Shown: positions 17,370 to 26,078 of the stretch, in pieces | Layout: the number at the start of each line of letters is the position of its first letter | Position numbering within the stretch: the first letter of the stretch is position 1 | Assembly (NCBI GenBank): GCA_007125845.1 | Contig: SLCK01000029.1 | Coordinates: forward strand, 1-46,344 | Reading direction: 5' to 3' | Source: Gemmatimonadota bacterium | GTDB lineage: Bacteria; Gemmatimonadota; Gemmatimonadetes; Longimicrobiales; Gaopeijiaceae | DNA length: 46,344 bases | Notes under the pieces: generated by a model | The model's database searches: none | Seen by the model: the letters and a program-made list of their open reading frames with translations, nothing else | Told to the model about the DNA's origin: nothing | Made by a program: the position numbers and the translations under genes

Positions 17370-17969
17370 CTATCCTTCCTCTCCCACCTCGAAGCGGGCG
17401 AAGCGTGCGATCCGGATCTTCTCACCGGTCTTGGCCGAGGTCTCCGTGACGAGATCCTCGATGGTCCGATCCTGATCCTTCACGAACGGTTGCTTGAGGA
17501 GCGTCGTTTCCTCGAGGAACTTCCGGAGCTTTCCCTCCACGATCTTGTCGCGCACGGCCTCCGGCTTCCCCTCTTCGCGGGCCTGCTCGAGGTACACCGA
17601 GCGCTCCCGCTCAATCACCTGGTCGTCCAGGTCCTCTTCACCGACGGCGAGAGGATTGGCCGCCGCTATGTGCATGGCGAGATCGCGGGCCAACTCCTGG
17701 AACTCGTCGGTGTTCGCGACGAAGTCGGTCTCGCAGTTCAGCTCCACGAGCACTCCGATCCTGCCACCGTGGTGCAGGTAATGGCCCACGGTCCCTTCGT
17801 TCGCCGCCCGGCCCGAGCGCTTCGCCGCCTTGGCCGCTCCGCGACTCCTGAGAACGTCGATCGCCGCCTCCAGGTCACCGCCGGTCTCCTCGAGAGCCTT
17901 CTTGCAGTCGAGCATTCCAGCCCCGGTGCGATCCCGAAGCTCCTTCACCTCTTTCGCGCTCACACTCAT
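17370..17969 (-). CDS. tsf: Elongation factor Ts (short form)
   Basis: Guanine nucleotide exchange factor for EF-Tu. The N-terminal UBA-like motif LRDRTGAGMLDCKKALEE and the core motif NCETDFVAN are present. At 199 residues it is the short type, like that of Thermus, with one rather than two core subdomains. The ATG at 17969 is 163 nt after rpsB; that gap holds the hairpins at 18025-18067 and 18113-18131. Confidence 0.96.
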   Translation of the reverse strand: MSVSAKEVKELRDRTGAGMLDCKKALEETGGDLEAAIDVLRSRGAAKAAKRSGRAANEGTVGHYLHHGGRIGVLVELNCETDFVANTDEFQELARDLAMHIAAANPLAVGEEDLDDQVIERERSVYLEQAREEGKPEAVRDKIVEGKLRKFLEETTLLKQPFVKDQDRTIEDLVTETSAKTGEKIRIARFARFEVGEEG

Positions 17970-18024
17970 GTGCGCTGTACCTGTTTCGTGGGTTCACGTC
18001 TGGACATGAAAACAGGCGGATCCA

Positions 18025-18067
18025 AATGGAGGAAGCAGACCGTTCGCTCCGGGCCACTTCCTCCATT
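18025..18067 (-). other. 11-bp perfect inverted repeat in the rpsB-tsf gap
   Basis: On the minus strand AATGGAGGAAG (18057-18067) and CTTCCTCCATT (18025-18035) form an 11-bp perfect stem with a 21-nt loop. The 5' arm contains a GGAGGA sequence. No U-run follows, so a simple Rho-independent terminator is unlikely. Its place between rpsB and tsf suggests a transcript processing or attenuation element; this is inference. Confidence 0.5.
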
Positions 18068-18112
18068 CCGGCACCGCCTCTTTTGCCTCTTCCCTGCCGA
18101 TCTTCCCTGAAA

Positions 18113-18131
18113 CGCGTCCAATCGGGACGCG
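18113..18131 (-). terminator. Short hairpin just after rpsB
   Basis: A 7-bp stem (CGCGTCC / GGACGCG) with a 5-nt loop lies 1-2 nt beyond the rpsB stop, followed on the minus strand by only three T. It could be a weak terminator or attenuator reducing readthrough from rpsB into tsf; the short T-run keeps confidence low. Confidence 0.3.
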
Positions 18132-18132
18132 C

Positions 18133-19227
18133 TCAAGCCTCCTCCTCCGCCCCCCCTTCCTTCGCCTTGGGCTTCCCTGCCGCCTTTTTCTCCTGGCCGT
18201 CGGCCTTGTCCGCAGGCGCCGTCTCTTCGGCAGCCGGCGAGGCTTCGGCTTTCGCCTCCGCTTCGTCGTCGGTCGCTTTCTTGGCTTCCTTGGGAGGAGC
18301 CGGGGCTTTCTTGGGCTCAGCCGGAGCTTCCGCCGAGGCCTCCGATTCCCCCTTCTTCTCATCCTCCTCGGACTCGGAGCGCTGGAGCTGGGCGATCACC
18401 TCCGGGCGGGGGCGGCGGCGGCGGCGAATGCGGCGACGTGGCTCGTCTTCCGCAGCCGCCGCTTTCTCGCCGGTCTCGGTGGAGTAGGTCGTGGCCTCCA
18501 CCTCGTCGGCCTTCCGACGCTCGTCTTCGGGCACTTCGCGCCGCGCCGACACCACCGCATCCGCGATCGCCTTGGTGATGAGCCCCACCGCGCGGATGGC
18601 GTCATCGTTTCCGGGGATCGGAAGGTCGATCATGTCCGGATCGGCGTTCGTGTCCGCGATCGCGATCACCGGGATCCCGAGGCGGTTCGCCTCCTTGACC
18701 GCGATGTGCTCCCGCTTCGCGTCCACGACGAAGATCGCACCCGGAAGTCGGCCCATTTCCTTCACGCCCGAGAAGTACTTCTCGAGCTTGAGCCGCTCCC
18801 GATCGATCAGGAGCTGCTCTTTCTTCGTGTAGAACTCGAACGCGCCCTCTTCCTGGCCCCGCTCGAGCTCCTTCAGGCGCCGGATCTGCTGCCGGATCGT
18901 CTGGAAGTTCGTGAGCATCCCGCCCAGCCAACGCTCCGTGACGTAGAACGCTCCGCAGCGCTCGGCCTCTTCCTCGATGATGCCCCGAAGCTGAGGCTTT
19001 GTGCAAACGAAAAGGATTCGTTCTCCTTTCAGCACCACCTTCCGAGCCACGTCTTCGGCCATCCTGAGCCGATCGACGGTCTTGCGGAGGTCGATGATGT
19101 GGATGCCGTTGCGTGCCGTGAAGATGTACTTGCGCATCTTCGGGTTCCAACGACGGGTCTGGTGCCCGAAGTGAACTCCGGCTTCCAGAAGTTGGCTGAT
19201 GCCAACGGGCTGCGATTCCTGCTCCAT
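18133..19227 (-). CDS. rpsB: 30S ribosomal protein S2 with long charged C-terminal tail
   Basis: Residues 1-~235 are a normal S2: ISQLLEAGVHFGHQTRRWNP, YIFTARNGIHIIDL, ERWLGGMLTNFQTI, and PVIAIADTNADPDMIDLPIPGNDDA. It continues for ~125 more residues, first a basic RRRIRRRRRPRPEVIAQL patch, then an Ala/Lys/Glu/Pro-rich low-complexity tail (total 364 residues against about 240-260 in most bacteria). ATG 19227 is preferred over an upstream TTG at 19242. The gene follows rpsI by 52 nt. Confidence 0.96.
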   Translation of the reverse strand: MEQESQPVGISQLLEAGVHFGHQTRRWNPKMRKYIFTARNGIHIIDLRKTVDRLRMAEDVARKVVLKGERILFVCTKPQLRGIIEEEAERCGAFYVTERWLGGMLTNFQTIRQQIRRLKELERGQEEGAFEFYTKKEQLLIDRERLKLEKYFSGVKEMGRLPGAIFVVDAKREHIAVKEANRLGIPVIAIADTNADPDMIDLPIPGNDDAIRAVGLITKAIADAVVSARREVPEDERRKADEVEATTYSTETGEKAAAAEDEPRRRIRRRRRPRPEVIAQLQRSESEEDEKKGESEASAEAPAEPKKAPAPPKEAKKATDDEAEAKAEASPAAEETAPADKADGQEKKAAGKPKAKEGGAEEEA

Positions 19228-19279
19228 CACGGAAGTATCCAAAGTGCGGCTATCCTGGGAAAATGCGGCAGTCCTGGGT

Positions 19280-19681
19280 CTATCGCTTGCTGAACTGGAA
19301 GCGCTTCCTCGCCTTGGGGCGCCCCGGCTTCTTGCGCTCGACCTTGCGGGAATCCCGCGTGAGGAGTCCGTGCTTGCGAAGCAGGGGCCGGGTTTCCTCG
19401 TCCTTGGTCAGAATGGACCGGGCGAGCGCCAGACGTATGGCGTCGGCCTGACCGGTAATGCCGCCGCCCCGGACCCTCACGGTGACGTCGAGCTTCCCAT
19501 CGTACTCCGTGACCTTGAGCGCCTCCTCGGCGCGCTTGCGGTGGAGAATCCGTGGAAAGTAGTCCTGAAGCGAACGACCGTTCACGGACCACTCGCCCGT
19601 GCCCGGTCGCAGGATGACCCGCGCGGTGCTCGTCTTTCGTCGTCCCACCGCGTGGACCGATTCCGTGGCTGTCTCTGGCAT
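19280..19681 (-). CDS. rpsI: 30S ribosomal protein S9
   Basis: S9 lies in the 30S head, with its C-terminal tail reaching the P-site tRNA. The 133-residue product carries HAVGRRKTSTARV, RGGGITGQADAIR and the conserved end KARKRFQFSKR, the terminal Ser-Lys-Arg being the P-site contact. ATG 19681 gives the standard length; the rplM stop is 53 nt upstream. Confidence 0.98.
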   Translation of the reverse strand: MPETATESVHAVGRRKTSTARVILRPGTGEWSVNGRSLQDYFPRILHRKRAEEALKVTEYDGKLDVTVRVRGGGITGQADAIRLALARSILTKDEETRPLLRKHGLLTRDSRKVERKKPGRPKARKRFQFSKR

Positions 19682-19734
19682 TCCGTGTTCCCTGTGTTCC
19701 TTGTGTCGCTCCCGTAGCCCGAGCCCTTCCAGGC

Positions 19735-20163
19735 TCAGAGCTCGAGCGGTTGCGGCTGTTGACCCTGGTGAGGATGGTCGTCCCCGGCGTAGACCTTCAG
19801 CTTGCTTCGCATGTGTCGCCCCAACGCGTTCTTGGGAAGCATCCCCTTCACCGCCAGCTCGATGACCCGTTCCGGGTGCGTCTGGATCATCCGCTTGAAG
19901 GGGATCAGCTTGTCTCCGCCTACGTACCCCGAATGACGGAAATAGACTTTCTGATCGGCTTTCTTCCCGGTCAGGCGCACCCTGGAGGCGTTGAGGACGA
20001 CCACGTAGTCGCCCGTGTCGAGGTGCGGGGTGAACATGGGCTTGTGCTTCCCCCGGAGGACCCGGGCCACCTCGGTGGCCAGGCGCCCGAGGGGCTTGTC
20101 CGCCGCGTCCACCACCCACCACCGCCGTTCAATTTCGTGCGCTTTCGGAGTGTACGTCTTCAT
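19735..20163 (-). CDS. rplM: 50S ribosomal protein L13
   Basis: Early-assembly 50S protein. The 142-residue sequence has [37 protein letters not shown], and [12 protein letters not shown], all L13 signatures. It is the first gene of the long translation/lipid operon; in many bacteria L13 represses rplM-rpsI translation, but I see no specific structure for it here. The leader is about 45 nt from the predicted promoter. Confidence 0.98.
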   Translation of the reverse strand: MKTYTPKAHEIERRWWVVDAADKPLGRLATEVARVLRGKHKPMFTPHLDTGDYVVVLNASRVRLTGKKADQKVYFRHSGYVGGDKLIPFKRMIQTHPERVIELAVKGMLPKNALGRHMRSKLKVYAGDDHPHQGQQPQPLEL

Positions 20164-20211
20164 CTATTTCCTGATCCGGTCGGCCGCGACCAATTGACTA
20201 CAGAGCTTTGA

Positions 20212-20240
20212 ATGATATTCCGGGCCCAGGAGGGTGTCAA
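20212..20240 (-). promoter_or_regulatory. Strong predicted sigma-70 promoter of the rplM operon
   Basis: On the minus strand a consensus -35 TTGACA (20235-20240), exactly 17 bp, then -10 TATCAT (20212-20217). The -35 lies 10 nt beyond the sigma factor gene stop, so the two operons are nearly contiguous on the same strand. This is the best promoter match in the window, fitting a ribosomal protein operon. Confidence 0.75.
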
Positions 20241-20250
20241 CCGAGGGGGA

Positions 20251-21153
20251 TCAACCGTCGAAGGTCTTGAGGAAGCGGGCCCGTGATGCGTGGCGGAGAC
20301 GGGTGAGCGCCTTTTCCTTGACCTGGCGCACCCGCTCGCGGGTGATGCCCAGGAGCTCACCGATCTCCTCGAGCGTCATCGGCTCCTGGTCGTCCAGGCC
20401 GAAGTAGAGGCGAAGGACCTTGGCCTCTCGCTCCTTCAGGCTCGAGAGCGCCCGGTCGACCGTGTCCTTGAGGGCGTGGTCGTACGCCCGATCCTCCGGC
20501 ATGGGGGAGTAGCGGTCCGGCAGGTAATCCAGGAGACGATTGTCTTCGCCGGGAGAGATCGGCGCGTCGAGCGAAAGGTGGGACTGCGAGATCGCCAGCG
20601 TGGACATCACCTCCTCGCGGGAGAGGTCGAGGTCCGAGGCGAGCTCGTTGACGGTCGGCTCCCGGCCGAGCTCCTGGAGAAGGCTGGAGGAGCGGCGACC
20701 AATCCGGTGCAGGGCCCCGGCTCGGTTGAGCGGTACGCGGACCACCCGACTCTGCTCCGCCAGCGCCTGCAGGATCGCCTGGCGGATCCACCAGACCGCA
20801 TAGGAGATGAACTTGATCCCCTTGGTCTCGTCGAACTTGTGGGCGGCCCGGATCAGTCCGACGTTGCCCTCATTGATCAGGTCGGCAAGCGCGACGCCCT
20901 GATTCTGGTAACGCTTGGCCACCGACACCACGAAGCGGAGATTCGAGCGAACCAGCTTGTCGAGGGCCTCCGGGTCCCCCTTGCGAATTCCCTGCGCGAG
21001 CCGAACCTCCTCCTCGCGGTCGATCAGCGGGTAGCGGCTGATCTCGCGGAGGTACTGATCGAGGGACCCATCCTTCCCGACTCGTCGCCTGGGCGAGAAG
21101 CTCGTCGCTGTCGTTCTCGAGCCCGACGCGTCCACGGCAGGAGATCTCGCCAC
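20251..21153 (-). CDS. rpoD: RNA polymerase primary-type sigma factor (RpoD/SigA family, short)
   Basis: Sigma-70 family protein of 300 residues: region 1.2 (SLDQYLREISRYPLID), region 2 with the core-binding NLRFVVSVAKRYQNQG and the -10 recognition YAVWWIRQAILQAL, region 3, and region 4.2 helix-turn-helix EIGELLGITRERVRQVKEKAL. Region 1.1 and the large non-conserved insert are absent, so it could be the housekeeping factor of a lineage with short RpoD or a group 2 factor. GTG 21153 has a strong AGGAGG site. It is followed by lepB upstream on the same strand, 154 nt away. Confidence 0.93.
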   Translation of the reverse strand: MARSPAVDASGSRTTATSFSPRRRVGKDGSLDQYLREISRYPLIDREEEVRLAQGIRKGDPEALDKLVRSNLRFVVSVAKRYQNQGVALADLINEGNVGLIRAAHKFDETKGIKFISYAVWWIRQAILQALAEQSRVVRVPLNRAGALHRIGRRSSSLLQELGREPTVNELASDLDLSREEVMSTLAISQSHLSLDAPISPGEDNRLLDYLPDRYSPMPEDRAYDHALKDTVDRALSSLKEREAKVLRLYFGLDDQEPMTLEEIGELLGITRERVRQVKEKALTRLRHASRARFLKTFDG

Positions 21154-21307
21154 GAGTCTTCCCTCCTAGTCCAGGATGTTCCCAACTGGAGAGGTCATGA
21201 TTGGGCGCGAGCGCGCATTACGCAACTCCCCCCCCCGCGCGCGGTCTACGGGCGCCCCCGCGCGAGGCGCCAAGCCCCACTCCATGACAGCTCCCGCTCT
21301 GGCGGCA

Positions 21308-22102
21308 TCATCGAATTCGTCCACCGATCCGATCCCATCGGACCTCCCGGAACCACGAAACCAATCCGGCCTGCCCGGGCTCGGAGGAGTAGTACACTCG
21401 CCAGGGCCGCCCCTTGATGCTCTCTCGATCCACCAGACCCCAGTAGCGAGAGTCTTCCGAGTTGTCGCGGTTGTCTCCAAGCATGAAGAAGCTTCCCCCG
21501 GGAATCACGAGGGGGCCCCAGTTGTCCCTCGAGGGCCGATACCGCCGGCCGGCCGGCGGGTCCTTCAGGTGATCGGTCTGCCACGTCATCGCCGGGTGTA
21601 CGGTGTCGCCGTCCCAGTCGTTGTGGATGGCATAGGGCTCGTAGAGCTCGTCCCCGTTCAGGTAGAGGCGCTTGTCCCGCATCTCGAGGGTGTCTCCGGG
21701 AAGCCCGACCAGCCGCTTCACGTAGTGCTTCTCCGGATCGTGGGGCGGATGGAATACGACGACCTCCCCGCGCTCCGGGATGGACAGGGCGGGAAGGGTG
21801 ATCCCGACGCCGGGGATCTCGGCTCCGTAGACGGCCTTGTTCACGAGCAGGAAATCGCCCGCGAGGAGGGTGCCTTCCATGGAGGTGGTGGGGATCTTGA
21901 AGGCCTCCACCACGAAAGCGCGGACGACGAAGAAGAAGACGAGCAGGATGGCCACCGAGCGGATGAGCTCGGCGGTCGAGCGAACCCACCCTGCCCTGTG
22001 GGGGGGAGGCCGCGAGACTGCGGGGTGCGCCGGGGCGTCGGCCTCGGCCGACCCCTCCGGGTTCGCCTCCTCCATGGATCGATTTTCGTCGGGTGAGCTC
22101 AT
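21308..22102 (-). CDS. lepB: Signal peptidase I
   Basis: Membrane serine protease that removes signal peptides from secreted proteins. A ~40-residue polar N-terminus is followed by one membrane helix (IRSVAILLVFFFVVRAF). The catalytic Ser74 lies in PTTSMEGTLL and the general base Lys129 in HYVKRLVGLPGD. The box GDNRDNSEDSRYWG completes the family signature. It has 264 residues. ATG 22102 has a GGAG site. It lies 126 nt downstream of the sigma-54 regulator gene and may share its transcript. Confidence 0.96.
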   Translation of the reverse strand: MSSPDENRSMEEANPEGSAEADAPAHPAVSRPPPHRAGWVRSTAELIRSVAILLVFFFVVRAFVVEAFKIPTTSMEGTLLAGDFLLVNKAVYGAEIPGVGITLPALSIPERGEVVVFHPPHDPEKHYVKRLVGLPGDTLEMRDKRLYLNGDELYEPYAIHNDWDGDTVHPAMTWQTDHLKDPPAGRRYRPSRDNWGPLVIPGGSFFMLGDNRDNSEDSRYWGLVDRESIKGRPWRVYYSSEPGQAGLVSWFREVRWDRIGGRIR

Positions 22103-22228
22103 CGGCGCTCCACGGATTCGGAACCGAGTCGCCGGGCGGGCGAAGAGACACCGCGTGCGAGCACGACGGCGCGTCCGGAGGCGACTTCTTGGCTACCCGT
22201 TTCGCGGCGCCGGGGTTCCTCGGCCAGA

Positions 22229-23590
22229 CTACTCCTCACGTACCAGCCCATGCTTGTCCATTTTCTTGTAGAGGTTCGAGCGAGGCATGTCCAGGACCCT
22301 CGCGGTCTCGGAGACGTTCCAATCCTGCTCCCTCAGCTTCCGGAGCAGAAACATCCGCTCCACCTGCTCCTTGAATTCCGCGAAGCTCTCGGATTCGAAC
22401 AGCTCCGCTCCGAGATCGATCGCATCGGTCCGTGGGGAGGTCAGGTCCTCCACGTCCTCGACCGTCACCTTCGGTCCGCTCGAGAGGATCAGGAGGCGCT
22501 CCACCGTGTTCCGCAGCTCCCGGACGTTCCCCGGCCACTCCATCTCCTTGAACCGCTCGAGCGCCTCGGGTGTGAACTCGCGCACGTCGAAGCCGTCCTT
22601 CGACACCATCAGCGAGGCGAAGTGGCGGACGAGCATCGGAATGTCGTCACGACGCTCCCGGAGGGGGGGGAGGTGGATGGGTACGACGTTGAGGCGGTAG
22701 AAGAGGTCTTCCCTGAGTCGGCCCGCCTCGATCTCCTCTCCCGGATCCTTGTTCGTGGCCGAGATTACCCTCACGTCGACGTGGCGCGACTGCTTCCCTC
22801 CCACACGCGTGACCGTGCCCTCCTGCAGCGCCCGCAGCACCTTCGCCTGGGCGGGCAGGGACATGTCTCCGACTTCGTCGAGGAAGAGCGTCCCTCCATC
22901 CGCCTGCTCGAACTTCCCGGTGCGGTCTTCGATCGCGCCGGTGAAGGACCCCTTCACGTGCCCGAAGAGCTCCGATTCGATCAACTCGGAGGGGATGGCC
23001 GCGCAGTTCACCTCGACGAAGGCCTCGTCGGCGCGCCCGGACAGTCGGTGGATCGCACGCGCGACCAGCTCCTTTCCGGTTCCGTTCTCCCCGGTGATGA
23101 GGACGCGAGCATCCGTCGGCGCGACGCGTTCGACCCGTTCCAGCACCTTCCGGATCTGCTCGGACTCTCCCACGATCTCGTGCCTCGCTCCCACCTCCGA
23201 CCGGAGCCTGGCCACCGACTGCGTGAGCCCCTTTGCCTTCAGGGCATTGCGGAGGGTGACGAGGAGCCGGTCCGAATCCAACGGCTTCTCGAGAAAGTCG
23301 TAGGCCCCACGGCGGGTCGCTTCGATCGCCGTGTCGATGGTGCCGTGCCCGGAGATCATCACCACCTGGGCGTCCGGAACCTTCTCTTTCAAGCGGAGCA
23401 GCGCTTCGAGCCCGTCCATCTCCCTCATCTTCACGTCGAGGAAGATCACGTCCGGAGGCTCTCCGTCCACCTCGGCGAGGGCCGCGGGTCCGGACGCGGC
23501 TTCCCGCACCTCGTGCCCCTCGTACTCGAAGAGTTGGCGCAGGACCTCGCGGATCGATTCCTCGTCGTCCACGATGAGAAGGCGTGCCAT
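22229..23590 (-). CDS. Sigma-54-dependent response regulator (NtrC family)
   Basis: Receiver, AAA+ and DNA-binding domains in 453 residues. The receiver has DDE near residue 8 and phosphoacceptor Asp52 in FLDVKM. The AAA+ domain has Walker A GENGTGKE (167-174), the sigma-54 contact loop GSFTGA (214-219) and Walker B TLFLDEVGD. The Fis-type helix-turn-helix at the end reads VSETARVLDMPRSNLYKKM. The contact loop is GSFTGA, an Ala-to-Ser change from canonical GAFTGA. No partner kinase is nearby. The target genes are unknown; it belongs with NtrX/AtoC-like regulators. Confidence 0.95.
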   Translation of the reverse strand: MARLLIVDDEESIREVLRQLFEYEGHEVREAASGPAALAEVDGEPPDVIFLDVKMREMDGLEALLRLKEKVPDAQVVMISGHGTIDTAIEATRRGAYDFLEKPLDSDRLLVTLRNALKAKGLTQSVARLRSEVGARHEIVGESEQIRKVLERVERVAPTDARVLITGENGTGKELVARAIHRLSGRADEAFVEVNCAAIPSELIESELFGHVKGSFTGAIEDRTGKFEQADGGTLFLDEVGDMSLPAQAKVLRALQEGTVTRVGGKQSRHVDVRVISATNKDPGEEIEAGRLREDLFYRLNVVPIHLPPLRERRDDIPMLVRHFASLMVSKDGFDVREFTPEALERFKEMEWPGNVRELRNTVERLLILSSGPKVTVEDVEDLTSPRTDAIDLGAELFESESFAEFKEQVERMFLLRKLREQDWNVSETARVLDMPRSNLYKKMDKHGLVREE

Positions 23591-23625
23591 GGCGTCGGGT
23601 GGCCGGGAAGTCGAGAAGTGGGGCT

Positions 23626-24267
23626 TCAGTCGGGTCCGGTCAGGACCAGGTGGTCCCCGTCAATGTAGACCGAGCCGGTCCCCGTCGGTAGCGGGACCCG
23701 CAGGGCTTCGGGGGGAAGCGGGCCGCGGTCCCCGGAGTCCAGCGACTCGATCAGTCCCGAGTAAATGGAGCGCGGCAGGGGAATCCCTCCCGCATCGATT
23801 CGGCGCACCAGGAAGAGCGCCTGTCCATCCTCGAGCGTGACGAGCACTCCTCTGAGCTCGATCGGGACCGGATCGGGAAGGATGGCCCGCACTCGCTCGA
23901 GCTCCGTCACGACCGGCAGGTGGTCCAGCGCGACACGCGCTCCCAGACGAGCCTCGCTGTCCTCCAGCCTGACGGAGAGATCCTCGACCCCCTCCGGGAG
24001 TCGGTCGGACAGGGAGTGGCGCAACGTGCTCTGCAGCTCCGCAGCGGTCAGCTCCAGACGATCCACGTCTCCGTCCGCGAGCAGCTGGTAGCGGGCGAGC
24101 ACCTGTTGGGCCAGCTCTTCCTCGGGAACGCCGAGGGTCGGCTCTTCGGGTGCATCCCGGACGCTCTCCCAGAGCTGCGGACCCCGCTGCCACGCGAGCC
24201 ACACGATGGCCACGAGAACGACGAGAGCCACGGCCCTCCCCAGGCACCCCAGGAAGGAATGTCCCAA
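23626..24267 (-). CDS. Membrane-anchored protein of unknown function
   Basis: 213 residues: one N-terminal membrane helix (AVALVVLVAIVWLAW, residues ~12-26), a Pro/Glu linker, then an acidic, mostly alpha/beta soluble part predicted to be periplasmic. No catalytic motif seen. The start is TTG 24267 with an AGAGGA site; no ATG gives the membrane helix. It lies 3 nt after the thpR stop and 35 nt before the sigma-54 regulator gene. Confidence 0.65.
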   Translation of the reverse strand: MGHSFLGCLGRAVALVVLVAIVWLAWQRGPQLWESVRDAPEEPTLGVPEEELAQQVLARYQLLADGDVDRLELTAAELQSTLRHSLSDRLPEGVEDLSVRLEDSEARLGARVALDHLPVVTELERVRAILPDPVPIELRGVLVTLEDGQALFLVRRIDAGGIPLPRSIYSGLIESLDSGDRGPLPPEALRVPLPTGTGSVYIDGDHLVLTGPD

Positions 24268-24270
24268 CCC

Positions 24271-24846
24271 TCAGTCCTCTTTGGTCCGGGGCTTCAGTGG
24301 GCACTCGGTCAGAACCTGGTAGCGCCGCCCCTGCTTCGAGAGCTGGCTGCGCACGATGTCGACGGTGCCGAGGTCCACGGTGCCCTCGTAGTCCAGCTCT
24401 GCCGAGAGCTTGTCCAATCCCCGAAAGACGCCGGCACCGCGGTTCTGCTCCGTCCGGCCCACCGTGATGTGCGGATGGAAGGCCCTGGTTTCGCGCTCGA
24501 ACCCATGGTGGGCGAGGCCCCACTCGAGGTCCTGCTTCAAGCAGCGAAGCGCCGGGGTGGGATCGACTCCGATCCAGAGGACCTGTGGGCGCCGGATCGT
24601 GGGGAAGGCACCGAACCCTCGGATCGTGAGAGGGAAGGCCGGGGTCGCGGAAGCCACCCTGGAGACGACCTGTTCGACCAGGGGTAGCTTCTCCGACCTG
24701 ACTTCCCCCAGGAACTTGAGTGTGAGATGGAAGGTCTCGGGCTCCAGCCACCGCACCGGATACCCGGCGTCCCGCAGCGGCTGAGCGGCCGAATGGATCC
24801 GGTCCCGCTCCTGCTCCGGAAAGTTCAGGGCGATGAAAATGCGCAT
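24271..24846 (-). CDS. thpR: RNA 2',3'-cyclic phosphodiesterase (2'-5' RNA ligase family)
   Basis: 191-residue 2H phosphoesterase with both catalytic HxTx elements: HLTLKFLG near residue 40 and HPHITVGR near residue 125 (the second reads HxTV). It opens RIFIALNFPEQER, typical of ThpR. The family opens 2',3'-cyclic phosphates and can join tRNA halves in vitro; the physiological substrate is unclear. ATG 24846 starts at MRIFIAL; upstream in-frame sequence adds a basic leader and is rejected. It lies 59 nt downstream of the cysteine desulfurase-like gene. Confidence 0.92.
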   Translation of the reverse strand: MRIFIALNFPEQERDRIHSAAQPLRDAGYPVRWLEPETFHLTLKFLGEVRSEKLPLVEQVVSRVASATPAFPLTIRGFGAFPTIRRPQVLWIGVDPTPALRCLKQDLEWGLAHHGFERETRAFHPHITVGRTEQNRGAGVFRGLDKLSAELDYEGTVDLGTVDIVRSQLSKQGRRYQVLTECPLKPRTKED

Positions 24847-24905
24847 GTGGGAAGAGAAATCGCGTAACCGAGTTGAGGTGTGGCCCGCCCCTGGACGAGA
24901 GACGA

Positions 24906-26078
24906 TCAGGCGTCGGGAGACGGCGGGACGCTCACCCTGGCGGAACGGGTGATCTGGTCGACCGCGGAAAGGGCGCCGTCCACGTCTTCTTCCGTGGACG
25001 CCCACCCGAGTGAGAATCTGATTGCGCCACTGTCGAGAGTTCCGAGGAGACGATGGGCCTCCGGTGCACAGTGAAGCCCCGTCCGCACGAGCACCCCGTA
25101 CTCCTCCGCAAGGCGGCGCCCCACGGCGCCCGGCTCGAGCGAGTCGCAGAGAATCGTGACGATGCCGGTCCCGTCCGGCGCTGCGGGTGAAAGGACCCGA
25201 ACCCCGGAGAACTGTTCCAATCCGTCTCGAAGTCGGGCCTTGAGGCGCTGGGTGCGCGCATGGATCGCGTCGATCCCTTCCCGCCCGAGATGCTCGATGC
25301 CCGCCAACATCCCCGCGATCCCCGCGATATTCGGCGTGCCCGCTTCCAGCCGGTCCGGAAAGGTGTCCGGCATCTCCCGGAGCCTGGAGTCCCCTCCGGT
25401 CCCGCCCGTCAGGAGGGGAGGAAGCTCCACCCCTTCCCGCACCCAGAGAGCTCCAGTGCCCTGAGGACCGAGAAAGCCCTTGTGCCCCGTCAGCGCGACC
25501 AGGTCGGCGCCCTCCGCCGCCGGGTCGCAGGCCAGATGGCCGGCCGACTGGGCCGCATCCAGCACCACCAGCGCCCCCGCGTCGTGCGCTGCCCGTGCGA
25601 GGTGCCCCAGAGGCAATCGGGTCCCCAGGATATTCGACACTTCGTTGACCACGAGGACTCGCGCCCCCTCGAGCATCCGGGGCAGCGCCTCCAGGTCCAG
25701 GGAGCCGTCCGGCGCTCCCGGAACCATGCGCACCTCGACCCCGCGCGAACGGGCAAGCGAATGGACGGTCCTCAACACCGCGTTGTGATCGAAGGGAGTG
25801 ATGACGACCGTGTCCCCGGGCGTGAGGAGGCCCCGGAGCGCCGTGTTGAGCGCGTGGGTTGCGTTGAACATGAAGGCGACCCTGCCCGGGTCGCCAGGAA
25901 GGTTCAGAAGTCGAGCGACGCCGCGCCTACATCGAAAGCAGATCCTGCCGGCCTCGATCGAACGCTCGTGGCCGCCCCGCCCCGGCGACGCTCCGACATC
26001 GGACAGGAACCGCCCCACCGCCTGCACGACCGCCTCGGGCCGGACGGCCGAGGTTGCCGCATAGTCGAGGTAGTGCAT
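24906..26078 (-). CDS. Cysteine desulfurase-like PLP enzyme (class V aminotransferase fold)
   Basis: 390-residue fold-type I PLP enzyme starting HYLDYAATSAVRPEA. It shows FNATHALNTALRGLL, DAAQSAGHL (PLP Asp), LTGHKGFLGPQGTGAL with the internal aldimine Lys, and RTGLHCAPEAH with the catalytic Cys. This form resembles the short group of desulfurase-like proteins outside the IscS/SufS operons; it removes sulfur or selenium from cysteine analogues by family. No scaffold gene (iscU/sufU) is nearby. ATG 26078 is chosen over a longer start at 26102. It lies 90 nt downstream of the MscS gene. Confidence 0.9.
   Translation of the reverse strand: MHYLDYAATSAVRPEAVVQAVGRFLSDVGASPGRGGHERSIEAGRICFRCRRGVARLLNLPGDPGRVAFMFNATHALNTALRGLLTPGDTVVITPFDHNAVLRTVHSLARSRGVEVRMVPGAPDGSLDLEALPRMLEGARVLVVNEVSNILGTRLPLGHLARAAHDAGALVVLDAAQSAGHLACDPAAEGADLVALTGHKGFLGPQGTGALWVREGVELPPLLTGGTGGDSRLREMPDTFPDRLEAGTPNIAGIAGMLAGIEHLGREGIDAIHARTQRLKARLRDGLEQFSGVRVLSPAAPDGTGIVTILCDSLEPGAVGRRLAEEYGVLVRTGLHCAPEAHRLLGTLDSGAIRFSLGWASTEEDVDGALSAVDQITRSARVSVPPSPDA

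Noticed and set aside
21235-21244. 10-bp GC palindrome between lepB and the sigma factor gene
   Set aside because: It is expected by chance in such GC-rich sequence and has no partner element.
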